Shown: positions 37,631 to 45,949 of the stretch, in pieces
How positions within the stretch are numbered: the first letter of the stretch is position 1
Layout of the letters: each line of letters starts with the position of its first letter
NCBI GenBank assembly: GCA_016710525.1
Contig: JADJVQ010000003.1
Span: forward strand, 62,001-126,000
Length of the DNA stretch: 64,000 bases
Reading direction: 5' to 3'
Origin: Burkholderiaceae bacterium
GTDB taxonomy: Bacteria > Pseudomonadota > Gammaproteobacteria > Burkholderiales > Burkholderiaceae_E
Made by a program: the position numbers and the translations under genes
The notes under the pieces: generated by a model
Database searches by the model: none
The model's input: only the letters and a program-made list of their open reading frames with translations
What the model was told of the DNA's origin: nothing

Positions 37631-38428
37631 ATGTTCGACATGCCCCCCTACGAAACCCTGCTGACCGAACGGGTCGGCGGGCACATCCTGCTGGTGACGA
37701 TGAACCGTCCCGAGGTGCTCAATGCCATGAACATGCAGATGGGCCATGAGACCCATGACCTGCTCACGCGGCTGCACCACGATCCCGACTGGGTGCGCTG
37801 CGTGGTGCTGACCGGCGCGGGGCGGGCGTTCTCGGCCGGCGGCGACCTGAAGGTGCGCAACACCCAGAGCATCCGGGACTGGACGATCCAGCACGAGATC
37901 GGTGAGCGCAGCTTCGAGCTGCGCATCGAGAGCCCGGTGCCCTGGATCGCGGCGGTCAATGGCATCTGTTATGCGGGCGGGCTCGAGGCCGCGCTGACCT
38001 GCGACTTCATCTATGCCGATCGCGACGCCAAGTTCGCCCAGACCGAATGCCGGATCGGCATCATGCCCGGGGGCATGGGCACCCAGAATCTGCCGCGCGC
38101 CGTGGGCGAGCGGCGTGCCAAGGAACTGATCCTGTCGGCCCGCCCATTCAGCGCGCAAGAGGCCTACGAGTGGGGCATGGTCAACCAGCTGTGCGACGCG
38201 GGCACGGTGGTGGAACAGGCGCTGGCCGCCGCGCAGCGGGTGGCCGACTGCGCGCCGCTATCGGTGCGCCAGGCCAAGAAATCGATCCATTTCGGCCTGC
38301 AGGGCGATCTGCACACCGGCTACCGGCTGGAGCTCGAGGCGTACTATCGCCTGCTCGACACCGAAGACCGGCGCGAAGGCATTGCCGCGTTCAACGAAAA
38401 GCGCAAGGCCGACTTCAAAGGCCGCTGA
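37631..38428 (+). CDS. enoyl-CoA hydratase/isomerase family protein
   Basis: ATG 37631 (M-F-D-M-P-P-Y), with agagaag upstream, gives 265 residues. Oxyanion-hole segments are A-F-S-A-G-G-D-L near residue 70 and Y-A-G-G-L-E-A near residue 115. T-E-C-R-I-G-I-M-P-G-G-M-G sits where hydratases place a catalytic Glu, which makes hydratase activity likely. It follows the CoA-transferase by 16 bp and precedes an MFS gene, so all three are probably co-transcribed. The CoA-ester substrate is not known. Confidence 0.93.
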   Translation: MFDMPPYETLLTERVGGHILLVTMNRPEVLNAMNMQMGHETHDLLTRLHHDPDWVRCVVLTGAGRAFSAGGDLKVRNTQSIRDWTIQHEIGERSFELRIESPVPWIAAVNGICYAGGLEAALTCDFIYADRDAKFAQTECRIGIMPGGMGTQNLPRAVGERRAKELILSARPFSAQEAYEWGMVNQLCDAGTVVEQALAAAQRVADCAPLSVRQAKKSIHFGLQGDLHTGYRLELEAYYRLLDTEDRREGIAAFNEKRKADFKGR

Positions 38429-38447
38429 GCTGCTGAGCTGCTGAGCC
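38424..38447. repeat. gctgagc[tc] octamer repeat x3 at a stop codon
   Basis: Three copies of gctgagct (the last ending cc) begin just before the TGA of the enoyl-CoA hydratase gene and run past it, so the stop codon itself is repeated. It looks like local slippage. Confidence 0.6.
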
Positions 38448-38494
38448 GCTCCCCGAAAGCATTCATCCTGAGCCCCCGTTCCCTGACCGTCTTC

Positions 38495-39709
38495 ATGTGT
38501 TCCTACCTGGGCCTGACGGTCCTGGGGTTTCACGGCTCGGCCGCGCTGCTGCCGCAGTTCATCGACCTGTGGCACCTCAGTGCCACCGAGGCGGGCTGGC
38601 TGCTGGGGGTGATGTCCTTGTTCGCGCTGCTGGCCTCGCCGGCGATTGCCCTGACCGACCGGGTCGATGCGCGCTGGGTGATGCTCGCGGGCACGGCCTT
38701 CAACATCGCCGGGTATGCCGGCTTCGGGCTGTTCGCCGACGGCCTCGCCTCGGCGATGTGCTTTCGTGCCCTGCTGGGTGTGGGCTTCGTGCTGTCGTAC
38801 ATGCCGGGGGTCAAGGCGATGGGCGATCGGCTCGCGCATGAGCATCAGGCCAAGGCCACCGCCATCTACGTGTCCAGCTTTTCGATCTGCTCGAGCCTGT
38901 CGGTGGTCACCGCCGGCACGGTGGCCGCGTATGCCGGCTGGCGCTGGGCCTTCGCAGTGCCCGTGGTGAGCAATGCGGTGGCCGCGGCGATGCTGCTGTT
39001 CTTCCTGTCCCCCGCGCGCCAGCAGCGGCTGGCGGGCACGGCGGCGGCCAAGCCGCCCGGTCTGTTCGACTTCCGCTCGGTCGCGACGAACCGGCCGGCG
39101 ATGGGCTTCGTCGTCGCCGGGTTTTCGCACTCGGTCGAACTGCTGGCGATGCGCGGCTGGACGGTCGCCTTTCTCGCGTTCGTTGCCACTTTGCATCCCG
39201 GCAGCGCGCCCGGCTGGAATCTGTCGCTGGTCGCGACGCTGCTGATCCTGGTCGGTGTGCCGACCGGCATGTTCGGCGGAACCCTCGGAGAGCGATTCGG
39301 CCTGGCGCGCGTGGCCATGGTGGTGCTGGTGAGCTCGGCGCTGGTGAGCCTGACGGTGGGATTCGCGGGCCGATGGCCGTATTGGCTGTTCTTCCTGGGT
39401 CCGGTGATGCTGCACAACATCCTCGTGACGGCCGACGCCGGTGTGCTGTCGGCCGGCGTGATGTCCCGGGCCGATCCGCTGCGCCGCGGTTCGACGGTCG
39501 CCTTCTACACCATGGTCGGATCGGTCGGATCGTTCGTCGGCCCCGTGCTGTTCGGCACTGTCCTCGACGCCACCGGGGGCCGGCAGGCGGCGAATGCCTG
39601 GGGCTTCGCGTTTGCCAGCATCGGCGTCGTCGGACTGATGGCAGCCCTGGGATTGCACTGGCTCTCCCGGCCGGCGGTCACGCCGGCCGGGGCGCGCAGC
39701 ACGCTGTAG
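38495..39709 (+). CDS. MFS transporter
   Basis: ATG 38495 (M-C-S-Y-L-G-L-T-V) gives 404 residues and about 12 helices; an in-frame CTG at 38468 would add nine residues (L-S-P-R-S-L-T-V-F). The MFS helix-4/5 region V-G-F-V-L-S-Y-M-P-G-V-K-A and the loop A-L-T-D-R-V-D-A-R are seen. It probably exports or imports a metabolite related to the CoA-transferase/hydratase genes upstream (67 bp gap). Substrate not predictable. Confidence 0.9.
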   Translation: MCSYLGLTVLGFHGSAALLPQFIDLWHLSATEAGWLLGVMSLFALLASPAIALTDRVDARWVMLAGTAFNIAGYAGFGLFADGLASAMCFRALLGVGFVLSYMPGVKAMGDRLAHEHQAKATAIYVSSFSICSSLSVVTAGTVAAYAGWRWAFAVPVVSNAVAAAMLLFFLSPARQQRLAGTAAAKPPGLFDFRSVATNRPAMGFVVAGFSHSVELLAMRGWTVAFLAFVATLHPGSAPGWNLSLVATLLILVGVPTGMFGGTLGERFGLARVAMVVLVSSALVSLTVGFAGRWPYWLFFLGPVMLHNILVTADAGVLSAGVMSRADPLRRGSTVAFYTMVGSVGSFVGPVLFGTVLDATGGRQAANAWGFAFASIGVVGLMAALGLHWLSRPAVTPAGARSTL

Positions 39710-39787
39710 CCGGCCGCGCAACGGGCGCGCAGATCGCTGGCGAGACGGGAGCCGCGCAACCCGGCGGATCGTCCGCCTTGCGACGCG

Positions 39788-40387
39788 TCAGCGCGTCAGC
39801 CAGTCGTCGACGAAGTCCTGCAGGTCCAGGTGGATCGAGCGTGCCAGCGCCATGTCGGGACCCTTGTTCGGACTGCCGTTGGGCGCCCGGGTGATCAGGG
39901 CGGTATGGACCGTCGCAGGCAGGCCGCGCAGGTAGGGCAGATAGTCGTCGACGAAGGCCACCGGCAGGAGCTGCGCGATGGCATCTGCCTTGGGGCTGCG
40001 GTCGCCGGCGGCATTGCCGGTGGCCATCACCTGTTCGATCGGAAAGCCCAGTGCGCGCAGGTTGTTCAGGCGGGCACGCTCGTAGGCTTTCTCGAGGGCC
40101 GACACGCAGACCAGCTCGTAGCCGGCGGCCACCAGCCGTTCGCATGCCTGCACGGCGCCCGGGATGGCAGGCACGCTGGACCAGAAGTGCTCATCGAAAT
40201 GCGCCAGGAAATGGGCCATGCGCGCTTCGTCGAGCGGTTCGATCTGCCAGCGATGGTTGGGCCAGTAGGCCTGCGGGTCGCGTTCCGGGGGGGCGACGCC
40301 GAATGCCCGCCTCCAGGCGTCGGCGTAGCCGAGGTGGAAGTCGAGCAGCACGCCGTCGGCGTCCAGGGCGATCAGGGGTTTGGTCAT
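39788..40387 (-). CDS. HAD-superfamily hydrolase
   Basis: From ATG 40387 the protein is 199 residues. HAD motif 1 is A-L-D-A-D-G-V-L-L, with the nucleophile Asp and the acid Asp two residues later. Motif 2 is V-C-V-S-A near residue 95, motif 3 is P-K-A-D near residue 133, and motif 4 is A-F-V-D-D. A helical cap lies between motifs 1 and 2. It should be a small-molecule phosphatase, perhaps of the 5'-nucleotidase type, but specificity is unclear. It is divergent from the GST gene. Confidence 0.88.
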   Translation of the reverse strand: MTKPLIALDADGVLLDFHLGYADAWRRAFGVAPPERDPQAYWPNHRWQIEPLDEARMAHFLAHFDEHFWSSVPAIPGAVQACERLVAAGYELVCVSALEKAYERARLNNLRALGFPIEQVMATGNAAGDRSPKADAIAQLLPVAFVDDYLPYLRGLPATVHTALITRAPNGSPNKGPDMALARSIHLDLQDFVDDWLTR

Positions 40388-40505
40388 GGCGTCACTGTAG
40401 CGAGGGCGCGGCCCTGGTACGCGGAACGCCGCGCTCAGCCGGCTCGGCCGAAATGTAGGAAGATAGCCGCCCGTCCGTGACCCTCTCATCGCAAGGCCTT
40501 TCGCC

Positions 40506-41201
40506 ATGATCCAGTTTTATTTCAATGCCGCGCCCAACCCGATGAAGGTCGCCCTGCTGCTCGAAGAGCTGGGCCTGCCCTACCAGGCGGTGCCGGTCGA
40601 TACCCGCAAGGGCGAACAGTTCGCGCCCGCCTTCCTCGCGGTGAACCCCAACGGCAAGGTGCCGGCCCTGGTCGACGGCGACGCGGTGGTGTTCGACAGC
40701 AACGCCATCCTGCTCTACCTGGCCGACAAGGCCGGCCGATTCGTGCCCGCCATTGCCGACAGTGCGGCACGCGGCTCGATGCTGTCGTGGCTGATGTTCG
40801 TGGCCAGCGGGATCGGCCCGTTCTCGGGCCAGGCAGTGCATTTTCGCCATGCCGCCCCGCAGCCCAAGGAATACGCCCTGAACCGCTACGACTACGAGGC
40901 CCATCGCCACTGGAAGCTGATCGAAGATCGCCTGGCTGCCAACCGGTTCATGCTGGGTGACGAGTACGGCATCGTCGACATGGCCGTGTGGGGCTGGGCG
41001 CGCCTGGTTCCTTACGTGCTGGGTGGCGAGACGCCGTGGGCGCAGTACCCTGGCGTCAAGCGCCTGCTCGACGAGGTGAGCGCGCGGCCGGCTGCCCAGC
41101 GGGCCGAGAAGCTCAAGACCGCTCACACCTTCAAGACCGAGACCGACGACGAAGCGCGCCGCTTCATGTTCCCGCAGAACGAGCGCCTCAAGCGCGCCTG
41201 A
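40506..41201 (+). CDS. glutathione S-transferase (YfcG/YghU-like)
   Basis: The 231-residue protein begins M-I-Q-F-Y-F-N-A-A-P-N-P-M-K-V-A-L-L-L-E-E-L, as in nu-class GSTs, which use Asn/Thr near the N-terminus rather than a catalytic Cys. N-P-N-G-K-V-P-A-L (cis-Pro) and D-S-N-A-I-L (glutathione gamma-Glu contact) follow. The helical C-terminal half includes a G-I-V-D-M-A-V-W-G-W segment with the conserved Asp cap. Such enzymes often work as disulfide reductases. An SDR gene follows 29 bp downstream, probably in one operon. Confidence 0.94.
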   Translation: MIQFYFNAAPNPMKVALLLEELGLPYQAVPVDTRKGEQFAPAFLAVNPNGKVPALVDGDAVVFDSNAILLYLADKAGRFVPAIADSAARGSMLSWLMFVASGIGPFSGQAVHFRHAAPQPKEYALNRYDYEAHRHWKLIEDRLAANRFMLGDEYGIVDMAVWGWARLVPYVLGGETPWAQYPGVKRLLDEVSARPAAQRAEKLKTAHTFKTETDDEARRFMFPQNERLKRA

Positions 41202-41230
41202 TCAAACCACAACGACTCGGAGGAGTGCAC

Positions 41231-42004
41231 ATGGAACTCGGACTCAAAGGCAAGGTTGCCGTCATCACCGGCGGCACCCAGGGCATCGGCAAGGCCACCG
41301 CCCAGAAGCTGGCCGCCGAAGGCGCCAGCGTGGTCATCGTCGCGCGCGGCCAGGACGGACTCGACGCGGTTGCCGCCGAGATCCGCGGCGCCGGCGGCAA
41401 AGTCGCCACGGTCTCGGCCGACGTCAGCAAGCCCGACGACTGCGATCGGGTCATCGCCGAGGCGGTCAAGGCGTTCGGCGGCGTCGATATCCTGGTCAAC
41501 AACGCCGGCACATCGGCGACCGGCGCCTTCGAATCCGTCACCGACGGGGCCTGGCAGGCCGACTTCGATCTCAAGCTGTTCGGCGCGGTGCGGCTGATCC
41601 GCCTGGCTCTGCCTCAGATGAAGGCGCGTGGCGGCGGCCGTATCGTCAACGTCACCAACATCGGCGCCAAGCAGCCCGGGGCCAAGACCATGCCCACCAC
41701 CGTCACCCGGGCCGCCGGCCAGGCGATGACCAAGGCATTGTCCAAGGAGTACGCGCCGCACCAGATCCTGGTCAACTCGGTGTGCATCGGCCTGGTGCGG
41801 GCCGGCCAGCACGAAAAGCGTGCGGCTCGCGAAGGGGTCGATGTCGAAAGCATCTACGAAAATCTGGGCAAGAACATTCCCATCGGCCGGGTCGGTCGTG
41901 CCGACGAAGCGGCCAATGTGATCGCATTCCTGGTCAGCGAGGCGGCCAGCTTCGTCACGGGCTCGAGCATCAACATCGACGGAGGCGCCTCGGCGGTGTT
42001 CTGA
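41231..42004 (+). CDS. SDR-family protein lacking the Y-x-x-x-K catalytic pair
   Basis: ATG 41231, preceded by ggagg, gives 257 residues. The classical SDR features are present: T-G-G-T-Q-G-I-G, N-N-A-G-T-S, R-I-V-N-V-T-N, and a C-terminal I-N-I-D-G-G-A. At the place where Y-x-x-x-K is expected, the sequence is P-T-T-V-T-R-A-A, so Tyr is Thr and Lys is Arg. The protein may still bind NAD(P)(H), but ordinary SDR proton transfer is unlikely. It is coupled to a GST gene upstream and a PHB-depolymerase-like gene 15 bp downstream. Confidence 0.9.
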   Translation: MELGLKGKVAVITGGTQGIGKATAQKLAAEGASVVIVARGQDGLDAVAAEIRGAGGKVATVSADVSKPDDCDRVIAEAVKAFGGVDILVNNAGTSATGAFESVTDGAWQADFDLKLFGAVRLIRLALPQMKARGGGRIVNVTNIGAKQPGAKTMPTTVTRAAGQAMTKALSKEYAPHQILVNSVCIGLVRAGQHEKRAAREGVDVESIYENLGKNIPIGRVGRADEAANVIAFLVSEAASFVTGSSINIDGGASAVF

Positions 42005-42019
42005 GAATCCGCCCGCGTC

Positions 42020-43067
42020 ATGGCTCATCGCTTCTCAAGCTCGATTCGGCCCGGCCGCTTGGCCTGCCGGGCGCGTTCCGCTGCGGCTGCGCTGGCCTGC
42101 GCCGTCACGGTGTTGGCGTGCGGGGGCGGGGGGTCCGGCACCGCGGGCGGCTCGGCCGGCGAGCCTGCCGCACCGGCGGGTCCGCTCGCCACGGTCCAGG
42201 AGCGGCAGTGCCACGACGCCGGCTGGCAGCGCGAGGTCCTGTCGGTGGCCGGCCTGCAGCGCCTCGTGCTCTGGAAGGCGCCGCCCGATGGGCGCTGGCG
42301 CCAGGGCGCGGTGATCGTCATGCATGGCGGAGGCGGTTCCCACACCAACTTCTGTGTCGCCAATGTGCCGCTGATCGAACCCCAGGTCCGGTTCACGGCG
42401 CAGGCGCTGGCCGCCGGGTTCGCGGTGTTCCTGCTCGATTCCAGCGACCGTGTCAGTGACCAGGCCGGGCGCCTGTGCGGCAAGGTCTGGGACGACGAGG
42501 TGCAGACCCGCGCCAGCCTCGACCTGCCCTTCATCGATCAGGTGCTGGGCAGCCTGATTCCCGGCAAGCGTCCGCCAGGGGGGCGACCGGAGGTGTTCGC
42601 GACCGGCCTGTCTTCCGGCGCCTTCATGACGGTGCGGGCAGCCAGTCGATTCGGCGATCGCCTGACCGCGTTCGCGCCGGTGTCCGGTGGCGATCCCTGG
42701 CTGGGCGCGCGACTGCACGCCGCTGGCCGGCGACCGCAGCAATGTGTTCGGCGTGGCGCGCGACCTCGAGACGGGCCGCACGATCAGCGAGCCGGGCGCC
42801 TGCCGCAGTCCCGACATGGCTCACGAAAAGGCCTGGGACACCAGCCCGGGCGGCGCGAAGCCGGCGTTTCGCCAGTTTCATCATGAGGGCGACGCCATCC
42901 TCGACGTCAGTTGTGTCGAGAAGGTGGCGACGCAGCTGACCGCGCGCGGGTATCCGCAGACGCCGGCATGGCGGATGGCGGGCGCGCAGCGCGACACCGC
43001 CTGGCATTATTGGCTCGACGAGTACAACACACCCCTGCTCGCTTTTTTTGCCAGCTTCATCCGCTGA
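42020..43067 (+). pseudogene. PHB-depolymerase-like esterase, lipoprotein, frameshifted
   Basis: ATG 42020 starts a lipoprotein-type signal (A-V-T-V-L-A-C with the lipobox Cys), then an esterase domain with M-H-G-G-G-G-S and the nucleophile elbow G-L-S-S-G. Near 42695-42715 the sense frame changes: the first frame reads into a Pro/Arg-rich tail, while another resumes with R-D-C-T-P-L-A-G-D-R-S-N-V-F-G and runs to 43067 with F-H-H-E-G-D and Y-W-L-D-E-Y. A single base would restore about 348 residues. It would hydrolyse short polyester or other esters at the cell envelope. Confidence 0.8.
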
Positions 43068-43122
43068 GCACCGCGGCGCGTAGACCCACTTTGTCCTGTG
43101 ACATTCCTCCTGGAGGATCGCG

Positions 43123-43938
43123 ATGAGCAAGCGTTTGCCGCACCTGTTCGCACTCACCCTGACGTTGAGCGCCGCCTCGATCGCGCTGGCGGCCGACCAG
43201 GAGGCCGGCAGGCGCAAAGCCGAAGCGGTCTGCGCGGCGTGCCACGGCGCCAACGGGATCAGTGTCAGCGACACGATTCCCAACCTGGCGGGCCAGAAGC
43301 CGCGTTATCTCGAGACCCAGCTGGCTGCCCTGAAGGACGGCCGGCGCAAGAGCGAGATCATGAATCCCATCGCCGGCCAGCTGAGCGCGGCCGACATCGC
43401 CGACGTGGCGGCTCACTTCGCAGGCCAGCCGGGCGCCGTCAGCACCGCCAAGTCGGCGATGCTGCCCAATCTCGTGAAATCCAGCGTGAGCTTCCCCGAG
43501 GGCTATCAGGGGACTTACACCAAGTACCACACGATCAATTTCCCGGCGACCAAGCAGGTGCGCCACTACCTGGCCAATCCGACGGCGGTGCAGGCGGCCA
43601 AGGCCGGCCAGCCGATGCCCAATGGCGCGATGCTGTTCGTCGAGGTGTATTCGGCCCGGCTCGATGCGGACCAGAAGCCGGTGCTGGGGGCCGACGGGTT
43701 CTTCGTGGCCGACAAGCTGCTCTTCTACACCTCGATGGCGCGCGATGCGGGCTGGGGCAAGGACATTCCCGAGATCCTGCGCAACGACGAGTGGAACTAC
43801 GCGGTCTTCACCACCGGCAAGCAGCAGCGCGCCGGCGTGAATCAGGCCGAATGTCTGGCCTGTCACAAGCCGCTGGACAAAGTCAGCTACCTGTTCACGC
43901 TCAAGCAGCTGACCGACGCCGCCAAATCCCGTTACTGA
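43123..43938 (+). CDS. cytochrome c fused to a cytochrome P460-like domain
   Basis: The 271-residue protein has a signal peptide (to about residue 23, A-L-A-A-D), then a class I cytochrome c domain with C-A-A-C-H near residue 37. The second half (from about residue 125) shows P460-type features: Y-T-K-Y-H-T-I-N-F-P, K-Q-V-R-H-Y, a W-N-Y-A-V-F strand and a second haem motif C-L-A-C-H-K near residue 245. P460 proteins oxidise hydroxylamine or act in NO metabolism. Whether the Lys-haem crosslink exists cannot be told. It lies 16 bp before an unrecognised gene on the same strand. Confidence 0.85.
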   Translation: MSKRLPHLFALTLTLSAASIALAADQEAGRRKAEAVCAACHGANGISVSDTIPNLAGQKPRYLETQLAALKDGRRKSEIMNPIAGQLSAADIADVAAHFAGQPGAVSTAKSAMLPNLVKSSVSFPEGYQGTYTKYHTINFPATKQVRHYLANPTAVQAAKAGQPMPNGAMLFVEVYSARLDADQKPVLGADGFFVADKLLFYTSMARDAGWGKDIPEILRNDEWNYAVFTTGKQQRAGVNQAECLACHKPLDKVSYLFTLKQLTDAAKSRY

Positions 43939-43954
43939 CCGCCAGGAGGAAGGC

Positions 43955-45028
43955 ATGAGCACCGAGCATCCGGATTGGGGCCGACGGCTCAGCGATGCCC
44001 TGCGCGCCGCGATCGGCCGCAACGATCTCGCCGCTGCTCTGGCGCTGGCCCGCGATGGCGATGGTCAGGCGCGCAGCCTGGCCAGCGAGTTCCTGCTGAT
44101 GTCGCGTGGCCTGGGCATCACGGTGCGGGTGCTGCTCGGCCAATTGGGAGGCCTGACGGGAGGCCTGACGCCGTCGTCCGGCACGGTGCCCGACAGCCAG
44201 GCTCTTGAGCGCGATCTGCGCCGGCTGCTGGCCGATTTCCGGGGCTCGCTCGAGGGGTCCCAGGAGGGTGGCCGAGGCAGCGTACTCGGTGACGGGCTTG
44301 CCGGAGGGCAAGCCGGCGATCGCGGTGGCGAATCCTTGCCGGAGGTGGCCCAGTTCACCCTTCGCGTGCTGCAGGCGCGCCAGCAGCGCTTCGAATCCGA
44401 CCAGGCCTTGGCCGCTCAGCAGGTGATCGACGCGCTGCTCGCGCACGATGCGGCTCGGGCCAGCCAGTGGCTCGAGCGCAAGGAGATCCACGACTATCTG
44501 CCCTATCACGACCGCCTGGTGCGCTTCATGGCCGACAGCTTCGGCTTCGTGCTCGAGCGCTTCGGTGACCAGGGATTGCTGCGCTTTCACCTCGACACGG
44601 CCGAAGGCCAGCGCGCGGGTTTCGAGAAATGGGAAAAGCAGTCGGCTGCCGAGTTCGCGCGCACCAGCGCATTCCTGCTCAAGCAGCACATGGGGCAGGT
44701 GGCAGTCACCGAAGACGACGAAAAATTCACGATCGTGCAAACGCCCTGCGGCAGCGGCGGGCGGCTGCAGACCGAAGGCGCCTACCGGGGAGCGCACCCG
44801 CTGCCCTTCGTGTCGACGCCCGGGCCCCTGACTCTGGGGGCGCCGCGCATCCCGGTGTACTGCTCGCACTGCCCGGCCTGGAACGGGGTTGCGACGATGC
44901 GCTGGTTCGGGCGTGCGCATTGGATCTTCGATCACCCCGCCCGTGCGGACGGCTCCTGCACGCTGCATGTCTACAAGCGGGCTGAGGACGTGCCGGCCGA
45001 GTTCAACGCCCGCCTCGCGCCCGCTTAG
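43955..45028 (+). CDS. conserved-looking protein of unknown family
   Basis: The 357-residue protein is not recognised. Residues ~1-100 are helical with no signal peptide (M-S-T-E-H-P-D-W). A Gly/Ser/Asp-rich stretch (about residues 95-130) is probably disordered. The rest is helical, then beta-rich, with F-T-I-V-Q-T-P-C-G-S-G-G near residue 263 and the cluster Y-C-S-H-C-P-A-W near residue 302, a possible metal- or thiol-binding site. ATG 43955 follows an aggagg site and a 16-bp gap after the P460-like gene, so the two are probably an operon. Confidence 0.7.
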   Translation: MSTEHPDWGRRLSDALRAAIGRNDLAAALALARDGDGQARSLASEFLLMSRGLGITVRVLLGQLGGLTGGLTPSSGTVPDSQALERDLRRLLADFRGSLEGSQEGGRGSVLGDGLAGGQAGDRGGESLPEVAQFTLRVLQARQQRFESDQALAAQQVIDALLAHDAARASQWLERKEIHDYLPYHDRLVRFMADSFGFVLERFGDQGLLRFHLDTAEGQRAGFEKWEKQSAAEFARTSAFLLKQHMGQVAVTEDDEKFTIVQTPCGSGGRLQTEGAYRGAHPLPFVSTPGPLTLGAPRIPVYCSHCPAWNGVATMRWFGRAHWIFDHPARADGSCTLHVYKRAEDVPAEFNARLAPA

Positions 45029-45067
45029 CGCCCGCCCCCGCACCGCCGGCCTGGCGCCGGCCCCTTT

Positions 45068-45106
45068 GGCATGCCCGCCCCCGGCTCGAGCCGGGGCGGG
45101 CATGCC
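45068..45106. terminator. long hairpin after the P460/unknown-protein operon
   Basis: ggcatgcccg and cgggcatgcc frame a nearly perfect inverted repeat (one extra C in the left arm) of about 18 pairs, 40 bp after the stop of the unknown gene. A T-rich bit (gggtttccc) follows. It is the strongest terminator-like structure seen in the window. Confidence 0.7.
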
Positions 45107-45272
45107 GGGTTTCCCGTGCGCGCGTGCCCGTGCTGAATATTCCCGTGCGCGCCTGCGCACGCTCAACCGTGGGGCCGCCGCGCTGCGTTATCAATCAGGA
45201 GGGGCGAGGCGCGCGCGGATCAGCCGATCCGGACTGGCGTCGTCCTCCCCTGGTCCCGATAAGGAGAGCATT

Positions 45273-45935
45273 GTGTCGAATTCCCCTCTCGCGCTACGGC
45301 GCCTGGCGCTGGCCGTCCTGGCAGCCCTCACGATGTCGGGCTGCGCAACCTACGACGGACTGAGCGAACGGCAAAAGGGCACCGCCACCGGCGCCGGCAT
45401 CGGGGCCGTGACCGGCGCCGTGATCGGCTCGGCCACCGGCGGGCGTGCCGGCACCGGTGCGCTGATCGGGGGCGCGATCGGCGCGGTCGCCGGCAATCTG
45501 TGGAGCAAGCGCATGGAAGACAAGCGCGCGGCCATGGAGCGGGCCACCGCGGGCACCGGCATCGAAGTCCAGCGTACCGCCGACAATCAGCTCAAAGTGA
45601 ATGTTCCCAGCGATCTGTCGTTCGACCTCAACTCCGTGTCGCTCAAGCCCGAACTGCGGCCGGTGCTCGAGCAGTTCGCGCAGGGCCTGGACACGACCAT
45701 GCAGGTGCGCATCATCGGCCACACCGACAGCAGCGGCTCCGACGCGATCAACAATCCGCTGTCTCTGCAGCGGGCGCAGACGGTTCGCGACTTCCTGAGC
45801 ACGCACGGCGTGCCGGCCCAACGCATGGCGATCGAAGGTCGGGGCTCGCGCGAACCGGTCGCCGAGAACACCAGCGAAGCCGGTCGCGCCAGGAACCGGC
45901 GGGTCGAGATCCTGCTGAGCGAACCCCAGGCCTGA
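45273..45935 (+). CDS. OmpA-family lipoprotein with a glycine-zipper segment
   Basis: GTG 45273, with aaggagag upstream, gives 220 residues. The lipobox is L-T-M-S-G-C near residue 23. A Gly/Ala-rich zipper of G-A-V-T-G-A-V-I-G-S-A-T-G-G type follows (about residues 40-75). The C-terminal OmpA domain has the peptidoglycan-binding marks G-H-T-D-S-S-G-S and N-x-x-L-S-x-x-R-A (here N-N-P-L-S-L-Q-R-A), plus R-N-R-R-V-E-I. It anchors the outer membrane to peptidoglycan, as Pal/YiaD-like proteins do. It is followed by a convergent acyl-CoA dehydrogenase gene. Confidence 0.94.
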   Translation: MSNSPLALRRLALAVLAALTMSGCATYDGLSERQKGTATGAGIGAVTGAVIGSATGGRAGTGALIGGAIGAVAGNLWSKRMEDKRAAMERATAGTGIEVQRTADNQLKVNVPSDLSFDLNSVSLKPELRPVLEQFAQGLDTTMQVRIIGHTDSSGSDAINNPLSLQRAQTVRDFLSTHGVPAQRMAIEGRGSREPVAENTSEAGRARNRRVEILLSEPQA

Positions 45936-45949
45936 CGCAAGAGCACGCG

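Noticed and set aside
42020..43067. Selenocysteine or readthrough as the cause of the break in the PHB-depolymerase-like gene
   Set aside because: The two halves are in different frames, so a base insertion or deletion, not an in-frame TGA, explains it. The same is true for dctQ, the beta-lactamase-type gene, the MFS gene at 12707 and the SDR at the right edge.
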